Source of the DNA: Alcaligenaceae bacterium
GTDB taxonomy: Bacteria > Pseudomonadota > Gammaproteobacteria > Burkholderiales > Burkholderiaceae_B
NCBI GenBank assembly: GCA_013416455.1
Contig: JACCES010000005.1
Span: forward strand, 62,001 to 126,000
Reading direction: 5' to 3'
Length of the DNA stretch: 64,000 nucleotides
Within the stretch, counting starts at the first letter, position 1. The number at the start of each line of letters is the position of its first letter. Below are positions 33,944 through 42,419 of this stretch, piece by piece. Position numbers and translations under genes: made by a program. The notes beneath the pieces were generated by a model. The model saw only the letters and a program-made list of their open reading frames with translations, did no database searches and was not told the origin of the DNA.

Positions 33944-35104
33944 TCACGGGCGTGCCGTCAGGATGGATGCGTTCACTTCCGCCAGGTTGCGGCAGCCCAG
34001 CAAGGCCATGTCGCAGTCGATTTCAGCGCGCATGATCTCGGCAATGCGGCGCACCCCGGCCGTGCCCCCGACCGTCGCCCCGTAAAGCATGGGGCGGCCC
34101 AGGAAGACCATGCGGGCGCCCAGTGCAATGGCCTTCAGCACATGAGAGCCGCGCCGGAAGCCGCCATCGACCATGACCGGAAAGCCGCTGGGAACCGCCG
34201 CCACGGCTTCGGGCAGGGCGTCCAGCGAGGCCTGGGCGCCATCGAGCTGCCGGCCGCCATGGTTGGAAACGATGATGCCGTCCATGCCTTCGGCGGCGGC
34301 GCGCCTGGCGTCGTCGGGGTGGGCAACCCCCTTGAGAACCAGGGGGCCGTCCCAGCGTTCGCGTATCCACGCCATATGGCCCCAGTTCAGCTTGTCGCGG
34401 CCCTGCCGCAGGCCGCCCGGGGGATTTTCAGTGATGCGGTGGCCGACCGGGTCGGCGGTGACGTTGGTGAAGCGCGGGATGCTGCGGTCCTGCCACATTG
34501 TCCGGCCGAATACCTGCATCGACCAGCGCGGGTGGCGCACGCCGTCCCAGAACAGCTGCCAGCTGGACCGGAAGGGAATGGTGAAACCGGCGCGCTGATT
34601 GTTTTCCCGATTGGCGCCCACCGGTGTGTCGATGGTCACCACCAGCACGGAAACCCCGTTGTGCTTCAGGCGATCCAGCAGGGGCCCGATGCGTTCCGTG
34701 TCGCCGGAGAGATAGCCCTGATACCAGAATTCGCCGGAGGTTTCGCGCAGGGTTTCCATCGGTGTCGTGGAAAGGCCGCTGAGCACGAAAGGCAGGCCCT
34801 CTTCCCGGGCGCCTTCGGCCAGGAAGGTTTCGCAGCGGTGCCGGCAGATCGTGGTCACCCCCATGGGGGCGATGCCGATCGGGCTGGGATAGCGGCGGCC
34901 GAAAAGTTCGACGCTCTGGTCGCGGACTTCGATGCCCGCCAGGCCGCGCGGGCGGAACCGTACGGAATCGAAGGCCCGCAGGTTGGCTTCGAGCGTCTGG
35001 CAGTCTTCCGTGCCGCCTTCCACGTAGCCGCGCACGCAGTCCGGCAGAAAGCCGCCCGCCGCGCGGGCGAAATCCGCAACCGAGAGAAGTGTCTTCAGTT
35101 TCAT
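33944..35104 (-). CDS. FMN-dependent 2-hydroxy-acid dehydrogenase/oxidase
   Basis: 386-residue TIM-barrel flavoprotein of the lactate oxidase/mandelate dehydrogenase family, oxidising an L-2-hydroxy acid to a 2-oxo acid. APMGVTTICR near residue 79, WYQGYLSGD, DTPVGANRENNQRAGF, VLKGV (FMN-contacting Lys) and the catalytic His in SNHGGRQLDG are all present. ATG 35104 overlaps the Bug stop (ATGA). The frame is open further upstream but that part is the antisense-like shadow of the Bug gene. It would feed the TPP decarboxylase at 29841. Confidence 0.9.
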   Translation of the reverse strand: MKLKTLLSVADFARAAGGFLPDCVRGYVEGGTEDCQTLEANLRAFDSVRFRPRGLAGIEVRDQSVELFGRRYPSPIGIAPMGVTTICRHRCETFLAEGAREEGLPFVLSGLSTTPMETLRETSGEFWYQGYLSGDTERIGPLLDRLKHNGVSVLVVTIDTPVGANRENNQRAGFTIPFRSSWQLFWDGVRHPRWSMQVFGRTMWQDRSIPRFTNVTADPVGHRITENPPGGLRQGRDKLNWGHMAWIRERWDGPLVLKGVAHPDDARRAAAEGMDGIIVSNHGGRQLDGAQASLDALPEAVAAVPSGFPVMVDGGFRRGSHVLKAIALGARMVFLGRPMLYGATVGGTAGVRRIAEIMRAEIDCDMALLGCRNLAEVNASILTARP

Positions 35105-36087
35105 TGGAGAGGGATGTTCTCGTCCTCGATCTTCTTCTTCCAGAAGTCCCGCTCTTCCTGGACGCGCTGGGTGAAGGCTTCGGAGGATGTGGGTGTGATG
35201 ACGAAGCCGAGAGACTCCATCTTTTCTTTGAAGGCGGGCGTGTCCTTCACCTTTGCAATGCTGTCTTCGAGGGTCTTGACGATTTCCGCCGGCATGCCGG
35301 CCGGCCCCATGACGCCCGTCCAGCCCTCGACGCGGACGTCCAGGCCCTGTTCGGCGAGTGTGGGTATGTTGGGCACGGCGGGGTTGCGCTCGCCGGAGGT
35401 GATTGCCAGGGCTGTGAACTTGCCGCTGTCGGCCAGGCCGATGGCGGCGTCGGTCTGCGCGAAGACGAAGCTGATCTGCCCGCCCATGGCGTCGCTGATG
35501 GCCGGCGCATTGCCCTTGTACGGGACGTGCAGCATGGGCGCGCCGGCGGCTCGCGAGAAGATTTCGCCGGCCAGGTGGTTGGTGCCGCCGATGCCGGAGG
35601 AACCGTAGCTGATGGCCTGCGGATCGGCCTTGGCCCGGTCGATGAGTTCCTTCAGCGTGCTGGCCTGGGCCTGCGGGCCGGCGAGCAGCACGAGGGCGTA
35701 GTCGACCAGGTCGGTAATGGCGGTGAAGTCCTTGGTGACGTCGAGCCGGAAGTCTTTCTGTGTGAGCGGCGCGATGGCGGTGACGGGGGTCACCATGATG
35801 CCCAGCGTGTAGCCGTCGGGCGCGGCGCGGTTCAGGGCCGAGAGCGCGACGATGCCGCTCGCGCCGGTGCGGTTCTCGACGACGACGGACTGGCCCCAGA
35901 GTTCGCCCAGCCCCTGGGCCAGCTGCCGCGCGATCAGGTCGGTCGGGCCGCCGGCGGAATAGGGCACCAGCAGTGTCACGGGTTTCTCGGGGTAGGCGGC
36001 CTGCGCATGGCTGGCGCCGAGGCCGAGCGAGCACAGCGCCAGGGCGGCGGCGGAAAGGGAGGAAAGGAATTTCCTGCGGGTCGACAT
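35101..36087 (-). CDS. Bug-family receptor with twin-arginine-like signal
   Basis: 328-residue periplasmic receptor. The signal begins STRRKFLSSLSAAALA, which has a twin-arginine look, and ends before AYPEKPVTLLVPYSAGGPTD. VVENRTGASGIVALSALNRAAPDGYT follows. ATG 36087 has GGAGA upstream. Translationally coupled to the 2-hydroxy-acid dehydrogenase, which suggests a hydroxy-carboxylate ligand. Confidence 0.9.
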   Translation of the reverse strand: MSTRRKFLSSLSAAALALCSLGLGASHAQAAYPEKPVTLLVPYSAGGPTDLIARQLAQGLGELWGQSVVVENRTGASGIVALSALNRAAPDGYTLGIMVTPVTAIAPLTQKDFRLDVTKDFTAITDLVDYALVLLAGPQAQASTLKELIDRAKADPQAISYGSSGIGGTNHLAGEIFSRAAGAPMLHVPYKGNAPAISDAMGGQISFVFAQTDAAIGLADSGKFTALAITSGERNPAVPNIPTLAEQGLDVRVEGWTGVMGPAGMPAEIVKTLEDSIAKVKDTPAFKEKMESLGFVITPTSSEAFTQRVQEERDFWKKKIEDENIPLQ

Positions 36088-36154
36088 AGGGGTCTCCAGT
36101 GATTTTTTCGAACGCGGTCGCCGGGGTTCCTGTGTGGGGGATCCTCCGGATACG

Positions 36155-36207
36155 TAGGGTCTGTTCACGCTAAAAGGCCTAGGGCCTGTTGACGCTAAAA
36201 GGCCCTA
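36155..36207. repeat. two tandem MITE-end copies
   Basis: TAGGGTCTGTTCACGCTAAA at 36155 is followed directly by TAGGGCCTGTTGACGCTAAA at 36180, in the same orientation, ending in GGCCCTA. There is no internal core. They look like solo ends left by deletion or by nested insertion of the element family at 19126 and 29385. Confidence 0.65.
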
Positions 36208-36336
36208 GCAGTGTGAATCAGCTCATATTGGCTGTCCAATATGAAATTCAATGCGCTTGATTCGATTTTTGTATCGACCCTGCTGAGCTTCCCATGGCCG
36301 GCCCGCCGCCTGTTGCGGGTGCCGGGAGCGGCGGCC

Positions 36337-36711
36337 TCAGCGGCCCGCGGCCAGCGCGGTGATGCCGCCCGCGACGCCGATATCGGTTTTGGGGACGTCC
36401 TGGATGATGACCCTGACGTCCTGCTGCGAGATGCCGATGCTGGCCGACGCGGCCGCGCTGAGCGCCGCGATGAGGGCCGCCTTGAGTTCCGGGCCGCGGC
36501 CTTCGATCAGATAGGCGATGTACAGCAGCTGGGCGGCACCCATTTCGCCGGCGACGATGTTGCTGTCCGGCGCGAGTTCGTGAAGGGCCATCCGGACACT
36601 GGCCAGTGGCGCGTTCAGCGCCTGCGTCACCGCCTGGCTGGACTGCTGGAGCAGGGCGGTTTTCTGTGCCGGTGTATGGCCGGCGCTGAGGTGGACGGTG
36701 AATATGGGCAA
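36337..36711 (-). CDS. fused 4-oxalocrotonate-tautomerase-type protein
   Basis: 124 residues comprising two beta-alpha-beta units (about 1-55 and 63-120). TTG 36711, with AGGAG 6 bases upstream, places Pro2 in MPIFTVHL; after Met removal it becomes the catalytic N-terminal proline of the superfamily. An ATG 5' of it is out of frame. The fused, cis-CaaD/MSAD-like length suggests a tautomerase, decarboxylase or dehalogenase acting on an unsaturated or oxo acid. It is downstream of the Bug gene at 36827. Confidence 0.78.
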   Translation of the reverse strand: MPIFTVHLSAGHTPAQKTALLQQSSQAVTQALNAPLASVRMALHELAPDSNIVAGEMGAAQLLYIAYLIEGRGPELKAALIAALSAAASASIGISQQDVRVIIQDVPKTDIGVAGGITALAAGR

Positions 36712-36786
36712 GGCATGCTCCTGTATCAGGTTCCGGGCCGGGGGCTGTAGGCTGGACAATATACCTGAAAATGCCCCCGGGGCAGC

Positions 36787-36815
36787 GGCCGGCGCCCTTG
36801 TCCCGGGAGCCGGCC
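36787..36815 (-). terminator. hairpin after the Bug gene at 36827
   Basis: GGCCGGC/GCCGGCC 7-base stem in the gap between the Bug stop and the tautomerase gene, with no T-run. Again a hairpin directly after a solute receptor gene. Confidence 0.4.
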
Positions 36816-36826
36816 TTGGCGGGGCC

Positions 36827-37807
36827 TTAATCGATACTGACGCCGGCAGCTTCGATGACCTTGCCCCAGCGCACGATTTCGCTGGAAATGTAGGCTTGAT
36901 ATTCCGCAGGGGTGGAGCCCAGGATCTGGGTGCCTTGCTGGTCCAGCTGCGATTTCACTTCTTCGGATTGAAGGGCCTTCAGGGCTTCTTCGTTCAAGCG
37001 ATTGATGATGGCTTCAGGCGTGCCGGTCGGGGCCACAATGCCTTGCCATGCACCGCTTTCGAAACCAGGCATGACGGTTTCAGCCAGGGTGGGCACGTCG
37101 GGCAGTTGCTCGCTGCGCTCGGCAGTGGTGATGGCCAGGGCCTTCAGGCGCCCATCACGGACAAACTGCAGGGAATCGTTCAGGGTGTTGGTCATGTAGT
37201 CGACCTGGCCACCGACAAGGTCGATCATGGCGGGGGCACTGCCGCGGTACGGTACGTGGACGGCGTCGATATTCGCGGACTGCGAGAACAGGAAGGCTGT
37301 CAGGTGGGTGACGTTGCCCGCGCCGGACGATGCGTACGACAGTTTGCCGGGATTCTTGTTGGCATAGTCGACGAATTCCTGGATGTTGTTGGCGGGCACC
37401 GAGGGGTGGACGAGCAGCACCATCGGCACGGTGGCGGTTGAGGTGACGGCCGCGAAGTCCTTTTCGGGGTTGTAGGAAAGGTTCTTGTACAGAATGGAGC
37501 TCAGGGCGATCGACGAGGTGTTGTAAAGAATGGTGTAGCCGTCGGCCTTGGCGTTGACCGCGGCCTGCATGCCGATGGTGCCGCTGGCGCCGCCACGGTT
37601 CTCGACGACGATGCTCTGGCCCATCTGATCGCCCATTTGCTTGGCCATCAGGCGGGCGACGATGTCGGTCGGGCCGCCGGCCGGGAAGGGCACGATCATC
37701 GTGATGGCCCGGTCGGGGTAGTTGTCGGTCTGGGCCTGGGCCGGCGCGAGCAGCAGGCCGGGAACGGCGAGAAGCAGCGAAGCGATCAGTCTGGAGGTAT
37801 GGCGCAT
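36827..37807 (-). CDS. Bug-family receptor
   Basis: 326-residue periplasmic receptor with signal peptide ending APAQA, then NYPDRAITMIVPFPAGGPTD and VVENRGGASGTIGMQAAVNAKADGYT. It follows the MaoC and CoA-transferase genes on the minus strand and precedes the tautomerase gene, so the ligand is probably the acid activated by the CoA-transferase. Confidence 0.92.
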   Translation of the reverse strand: MRHTSRLIASLLLAVPGLLLAPAQAQTDNYPDRAITMIVPFPAGGPTDIVARLMAKQMGDQMGQSIVVENRGGASGTIGMQAAVNAKADGYTILYNTSSIALSSILYKNLSYNPEKDFAAVTSTATVPMVLLVHPSVPANNIQEFVDYANKNPGKLSYASSGAGNVTHLTAFLFSQSANIDAVHVPYRGSAPAMIDLVGGQVDYMTNTLNDSLQFVRDGRLKALAITTAERSEQLPDVPTLAETVMPGFESGAWQGIVAPTGTPEAIINRLNEEALKALQSEEVKSQLDQQGTQILGSTPAEYQAYISSEIVRWGKVIEAAGVSID

Positions 37808-37887
37808 TGTGAGGTGTCTCCGTGAGTTGTTTATGGGTGCGTCGGTAGGCGCGCTTTCTATGAGTGCGGCGCCGGGGTGGATCGGGG

Positions 37888-38358
37888 TCAGGCGTGGGGC
37901 TTGCCGGCCAGCATGCGCACGGCCGTATAGGTCATGACATCGGTGCCGTGCTGGTTCTTCACGTCGATGCGCGAAGTGACGATGGCGCGGTTGTGCTTCG
38001 AGGTGGGGCGCACGTCGGTCACTTCGATCTCGGCCCAGATGGTGTCGCCGGCCACGACGGGAGCCAGCGCCTTCTTGTGGACTTCGAGCATGGCCAGGCC
38101 GGTGCCCTGGACCATGGACTGCATCACGAAGCCTTCGATGATGCCGTAGGTCAGCGCGCCGGGGGCGGGGCGGCCCTTCATGGCGCCGTGCTCGAACGTC
38201 GTGTCGATGAAGATCGCTTCCAGCATGCCGGTGACGCTGATGAAGTTCACGATGTCGGTTTCCGTGATAGTGCGGCGGAACGTCTGGAAGCGTTGCCCGA
38301 CGGTGAGTTCCTGCCAGTAGAAGCCGCGGCCCAGCAGCGGTGTGGTTTCTGTCTGCAT
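37888..38358 (-). CDS. MaoC-family hydratase
   Basis: 156-residue hot-dog-fold protein, probably an (R)-specific enoyl-CoA hydratase or mesaconyl-type hydratase. TETDIVNFISVTGMLEAIFID and the later PGALTYGIIEGF and VVAGDTIWAEIEV are family patterns. ATG 38358 has AAGGA upstream. It starts 20 bases after the CoA-transferase stop and likely acts on that enzyme's CoA product. Confidence 0.85.
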   Translation of the reverse strand: MQTETTPLLGRGFYWQELTVGQRFQTFRRTITETDIVNFISVTGMLEAIFIDTTFEHGAMKGRPAPGALTYGIIEGFVMQSMVQGTGLAMLEVHKKALAPVVAGDTIWAEIEVTDVRPTSKHNRAIVTSRIDVKNQHGTDVMTYTAVRMLAGKPHA

Positions 38359-38378
38359 GTCGTTTTTTTCCTTGAGGT

Positions 38379-39581
38379 TCAATGTGCCGCGCCCGAAGCG
38401 AACAGCGCGTCGATCTGTGCCTGCGGCACGCCGGCCTCAGCCAGAATGTCGCGGGTGTGTTCCCCCAGGCGGGGCGGCAGTTTCACGGTGTCGGCGCCGT
38501 GCTCCATGCGCACGGGGTTGCGGGTGAAGCGGTAGGTGCGCGATTGCGCGTCGGCGACGTCGACGAACAGGCCGACGTCGGTCAGGTGGGGGTCTGTTTC
38601 CAGATCGTCCAGTGTGTTGATGCGCGTGGCGGGAATTTCGATGCGTTCGCACAGATCGATCCAGTACTGCGTCGACTGCGTGGCGACGATTTCCTGGGCA
38701 AGTGAATACAAAGTATCTATGTGGCGCGTGCGCGCGCCGATGTCGGCGAAACGGGGATCGGCGGCGTGCGCGTCATGGCCGGTGTGCGTGAAGAAGTTGC
38801 GCCAGTGGAGATCGGTGTAGGGCATCATGCACAGGTGGCCGTCGGTCGTGCGGTAGGGCCGGCGCCAGCGCGACATCAGGCGGGGATAGCCGGTCGGCCC
38901 CGGGGCATCCGCCAGGTGGCGCCCGTAGAAATGCTCGACCAGGTTGAAAGAAGCCATGGCTTCGAACATCGGGATCTCGATGGTCTGCCCGACCCCCATG
39001 CGGTCCCGCTGAAACAGCGCCGCCAGGATGGCGTGGGCGGCGATCAGGCCGCAGGTCTTGTCGGCGGCGATGGTGGGCAGATACAGCGGCTCGCCCGTCT
39101 GGCGGGCCATGATGTCGGCGATGCCGCTCAGCCCCTGGATCGTATCGTCGTAGGCGGGGCGGCCTTCGTAGGCGCCGCCCGTGCCGAAGCCGAGCAGGCC
39201 GGCATAGACCAGGCGCGGGTTGCGGGCGCGCAGGTCTTCCGGCCCCAGGCCCAGCGCGGCCATTTTCTGGGGACGGATGCTGTGCATGAAGACATCGGAC
39301 GTTGCCGCCAGCGCCAGCAGGGCTTCGCGGGCGGCGGGCTGCTTGAGATCCAGGACCAGGCTGCGCTTGTTGCGGTTCACGCTGAGGAATATGGCCGCCA
39401 GGCCGTCTTCATAGCGCGGGCCGGTATTGCGGGTCGAGTCGCCCTGAGGGGATTCGACCTTGATCACGTCGGCGCCGTAATCAGCCAGGATCTGCGAGGC
39501 GTAGGGCCCGAATATCACGGATGTCAGATCAAGGACCCGGATGCCTGAAAGAGGGCCGCCCGATGGGGAGTGTTCGCTCAT
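38379..39581 (-). CDS. class III (CaiB/BaiF) CoA-transferase
   Basis: 400 residues from ATG 39581 (the frame is open to 39638). GIRVLDLTSVIFGPYASQIL and YGADVIKVESPQGD at the N terminus, and the catalytic Asp in YDDTIQGLSGI. It transfers CoA between carboxylic acids. First gene of the minus-strand set with MaoC and Bug and divergent from a LysR gene. The ribosome site is weak at every candidate start. Confidence 0.88.
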   Translation of the reverse strand: MSEHSPSGGPLSGIRVLDLTSVIFGPYASQILADYGADVIKVESPQGDSTRNTGPRYEDGLAAIFLSVNRNKRSLVLDLKQPAAREALLALAATSDVFMHSIRPQKMAALGLGPEDLRARNPRLVYAGLLGFGTGGAYEGRPAYDDTIQGLSGIADIMARQTGEPLYLPTIAADKTCGLIAAHAILAALFQRDRMGVGQTIEIPMFEAMASFNLVEHFYGRHLADAPGPTGYPRLMSRWRRPYRTTDGHLCMMPYTDLHWRNFFTHTGHDAHAADPRFADIGARTRHIDTLYSLAQEIVATQSTQYWIDLCERIEIPATRINTLDDLETDPHLTDVGLFVDVADAQSRTYRFTRNPVRMEHGADTVKLPPRLGEHTRDILAEAGVPQAQIDALFASGAAH

Positions 39582-39620
39582 GATGCCGTCAGCACGCTGG
39601 ATTGCCAGGAAACGGATCAT

Positions 39621-39654
39621 CTTATCCAGACGTATCATAATCGTCTAATATAAG
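39621..39654. promoter_or_regulatory. candidate LysR operator between CoA-transferase and lysR
   Basis: AGACG-N9-CGTCT (39628-39646) is nested within CTTAT...ATAAG (39621-39654). The interrupted dyad has LysR-box geometry and lies 34 bases before the LysR start in a divergent promoter gap. Confidence 0.5.
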
Positions 39655-39687
39655 ATAGGTATAGATTGATAACAGTTTATTATCGCC

Positions 39688-40620
39688 ATGCGATTCCGTC
39701 AGTTCCACCAGTTCGTCACGATCGCGGAACAGGGCAGCTACCGGCGCGCGGCCGAGGTCCTGTTCATTGCCCAGCCGGCCCTGTCCGTCTCGATGCAGAA
39801 GCTGGAACAGGAAATGGGCGCGCAGCTGTTCGAGCGCAGCGCCCGGGGGGTGACGCTGACGGCGGCCGGCACCGCTTTGCTGGAGGATGCGCGCCGCGCC
39901 CTGTTCCATGCCGATCAGGCACGGCGCTCCGTGCGCCTGGTCGCCCATGGCGAGTGGGGCAGTCTGCGGCTGGGTTTCGTCGGCTCGGCCACCTATGCGC
40001 TGCTGCCGCGCACCATGCCCGCCTTCCGCCAACGCTATCCCGATATCGAAGTGAGCCTGCGCGAAGACCGCACGATCGGGCTGCTGGACATGCTGCGGGC
40101 CAATGTCATCGATGCGGCGCTGTTGCGGGGGCCGCTGGCGGAAGATGAGTCGCTGGACAGCTGGGTCGTGGAGCGCGACGATTTCGTGCTGGCGGTCAAT
40201 TACGCGCACCCCCTGGCCGACCGGCAATGCATCGCCTTGCGGGAATGCAGCGGGGATCCCTTCATCATGTATTCGCCCGGTGAAGTGCCCGGCCTGAGCA
40301 GTGTGGCGCTGAGCCTGTGCGGCAAGGCCGGCTTCGCTCCGCTGGTGCGCCAGGAGGCGGTTCAGGTGCAGACGCTGGTCAGTCTGGTCGCCAGCGGGCT
40401 CGGCGTGGCGCTGGTGCCGGGCGTGGCACGGGCGTATTCCAACCCCCATGTGCGCTTTCTCGACCTGAGCGACCACGACGCGCGCGGGGCGATCTCGCTT
40501 TCGCTGGTGACGCACCGCGACACCCGCTGCATGCCGGTCATCCGCCTGCGGGACAGCATGTGCGGAGCCGGGATTGCCGGATGGCCGCCCGGGCGGCCTG
40601 AAACCCCGCCCGGATTGTGA
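39688..40620 (+). CDS. LysR-family regulator
   Basis: 310 residues; N-terminal helix-turn-helix (FHQFVTIAEQGSYRRAAEVL) and effector domain with LRLGFVGSATYALLP and GLGVALVPGV. Most similar in the window to the LysR at 58612. Divergent to the CoA-transferase operon, which it probably controls. A perfect palindrome overlaps its stop codon and likely serves the next operon. Confidence 0.9.
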   Translation: MRFRQFHQFVTIAEQGSYRRAAEVLFIAQPALSVSMQKLEQEMGAQLFERSARGVTLTAAGTALLEDARRALFHADQARRSVRLVAHGEWGSLRLGFVGSATYALLPRTMPAFRQRYPDIEVSLREDRTIGLLDMLRANVIDAALLRGPLAEDESLDSWVVERDDFVLAVNYAHPLADRQCIALRECSGDPFIMYSPGEVPGLSSVALSLCGKAGFAPLVRQEAVQVQTLVSLVASGLGVALVPGVARAYSNPHVRFLDLSDHDARGAISLSLVTHRDTRCMPVIRLRDSMCGAGIAGWPPGRPETPPGL

Positions 40621-40627
40621 TCACAAT
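40614..40627. promoter_or_regulatory. perfect 14-base palindrome, candidate GntR operator
   Basis: ATTGTGA-TCACAAT is perfectly symmetrical and ends 7 bases before a TTGACT -35-like hexamer. Size and ATTGT...ACAAT ends fit GntR/FadR-type sites, and a GntR-family gene lies in the operon at 46797. A CRP-like site is the alternative. Confidence 0.5.
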
Positions 40628-40633
40628 TACATA

Positions 40634-40663
40634 TTGACTATTATGGATGCACCGCCTTAGCAT
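40634..40663 (+). promoter_or_regulatory. candidate promoter of the TRAP/2-oxo-acid dehydrogenase operon
   Basis: TTGACT, an 18-base spacer and TAGCAT. The leader to the DctP start would be about 100 bases. The -35 match is good, the -10 is moderate. Confidence 0.4.
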
Positions 40664-40767
40664 GTGGCTGCCACTGCAAAGACAGTGTCCGCCCCACGAT
40701 GAGGTGTCCGTGAAATGTCCGCATGGCAACGCTGCGTGGGCACGGCTGAAATCAACCAGGAGACAGT

Positions 40768-41802
40768 ATGAAATTCAAATACGCAGTCGCAGCGGTATCC
40801 GCGGCATTCACGTTCGCGGCGGCCCCCGCCGCGAACGCGGTCAGCATCGATATTGCCAGCACCTTTCCCAAAGACATGCTGTTTCTGGGCGACGGCCTGA
40901 AGCAGTTCGCCAAGGCCGCGCAGGAAATCAGCAACGGCGACATCAAGATCAACATCTACGGCGCGGGCGAACTGGTCCCCGCGCTCGAAGTGCTCAACGC
41001 CGTCAGCAGCGGCGCCGTGGCCGGTGGCTACGACTGGGTGGGGTACTGGGGCGGCGTGATTCCCGTTTCCAACCTGATCGGGGCCCTGCCGTTCGGGCCG
41101 ACGCCCGAAGTCCTGGCCGAATGGATGTGGGAAGGCGGCGGCCGCGAGATCATCCAGAAGGCCTATGACAAGCACAACGTCCACTTCATGCCCTGCGTCG
41201 TGGTGGCGGCCGAGCCCGCGGGCTGGTTCAACAAGGAACTGAACTCGCCCGCCGACCTGCAGGGCCTGCGCATGCGCATTGGCGGCCTGGCGGGCCGGGC
41301 CCTGACCAAGGTGGGCGTCAGTCCGCAGATGATTCCCGGCGGCGAGGTGTTCGTGGCGCTCGAACGGGGCCGGATCGACGCGGCGGAATTCTCTCTTCCC
41401 GCCATCGACTACAGCATCCAGCTGCAGAAGGCCGGCAAGTATTACTACTTTCCCGGCTGGCACCAGCCTTCCAGCATCAACTCCGTCACCATCAACAAGA
41501 AGGTCTGGGACGGGCTGAACGATACGCAGAAGAACCAGCTCGAAGCGGCCTGCCGGTCCTCCTTCCTCTGGACGCTGACGAACGGGGTGCCCGACCAGCT
41601 CGAAACCCTGAAGAAGATGGAAGAAGGCGGCACGGTCGTCAAGCGCCTGCCGGATAGCGTGCTCGACGTCCTGCGCAAGGCGACCGCCGAAGTGATCGAA
41701 GAAGAACGCAAGAAGGATCCGATCTTCGATGAGGCCTATGCATCGCTGAGCGCCTACATGGAAGGCGCCGATCGCTGGAAAGCCCTGCAGAACATGAAGT
41801 GA
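40768..41802 (+). CDS. TRAP transporter solute receptor (DctP family)
   Basis: 344-residue periplasmic receptor. Signal peptide ends AAPAANA, then VSIDIASTFPKDM. GGEVFVALERGRIDAAEF and KYYYFPGWHQPSS are typical of the TakP-like branch that binds 2-oxo acids and similar monocarboxylates. The next genes encode the two membrane subunits and then a 2-oxo-acid dehydrogenase, which fits such a ligand. A ribosome site CAGGAGAC precedes ATG 40768. Confidence 0.9.
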   Translation: MKFKYAVAAVSAAFTFAAAPAANAVSIDIASTFPKDMLFLGDGLKQFAKAAQEISNGDIKINIYGAGELVPALEVLNAVSSGAVAGGYDWVGYWGGVIPVSNLIGALPFGPTPEVLAEWMWEGGGREIIQKAYDKHNVHFMPCVVVAAEPAGWFNKELNSPADLQGLRMRIGGLAGRALTKVGVSPQMIPGGEVFVALERGRIDAAEFSLPAIDYSIQLQKAGKYYYFPGWHQPSSINSVTINKKVWDGLNDTQKNQLEAACRSSFLWTLTNGVPDQLETLKKMEEGGTVVKRLPDSVLDVLRKATAEVIEEERKKDPIFDEAYASLSAYMEGADRWKALQNMK

Positions 41803-41810
41803 GGCTGGCA

Positions 41811-42419
41811 ATGGACGGACGCTCTCAACAGAGCGCCATGGTCCGCCTGGGCAACGCGCTGCTCGACATCAGCGCGTTGCCGGGCCGATATGGCTCTATT
41901 CTGATCCTCATGCTCGTTTTCGTCGTGATGATTTCCGTCGTCGGCGCGCAGATGGGCCTGAGCGACCTCCTGGTGTGGGAACGCAGAATTCCCCTCTTCG
42001 GAAATCATCTCAACATGACCTCCATCAGCGAGCTGCAGTGGCATCTGTTCTCGCTGCTCATCATGCTGTCGGGGGCGTATGCCCTGCGGGACAACCGGCA
42101 TATCCGCGTCGATATCATGTCTTCGCGCTTTTCCTACCGGACCCGCCTGTGGGTGGACCTCTTCGGCGATCTTGTCTTCCTGATCCCATTCTTTGCCTTC
42201 CTGGCCTGGTATTCCCTGGCTTTCACCCAGATGGCATATGGCTTTGGCGAGCAGTCCAATGCGGGCGGGCTCGTCGACCGCTACCTCGTCAAGGCGGTGC
42301 TGCCGATAGGCAGCGTGCTTCTGGTCGTGGCCGGCGTGGGGCGCGTGCTGCGCAATTTCGGGCTGTTGCTGACCGGCCAGAAGACCGACCCCTCATTGAG
42401 CGAGGAAATCGTATCGTGA
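41811..42419 (+). CDS. TRAP transporter small membrane subunit (DctQ)
   Basis: 202-residue inner-membrane protein with four hydrophobic segments; LLIMLSGAYALRDNRHIRVDI is the DctQ signature region. ATG 41811 has GAGG upstream; GTG 41799 is possible. Its stop overlaps the DctM start. Confidence 0.88.
   Translation: MDGRSQQSAMVRLGNALLDISALPGRYGSILILMLVFVVMISVVGAQMGLSDLLVWERRIPLFGNHLNMTSISELQWHLFSLLIMLSGAYALRDNRHIRVDIMSSRFSYRTRLWVDLFGDLVFLIPFFAFLAWYSLAFTQMAYGFGEQSNAGGLVDRYLVKAVLPIGSVLLVVAGVGRVLRNFGLLLTGQKTDPSLSEEIVS

Noticed and set aside
33944-36034. 696-residue version of the FMN dehydrogenase gene
   Set aside because: Only the part from 35104 is family-like; the rest is another frame of the Bug gene at 35101-36087, which overlaps by ATGA.
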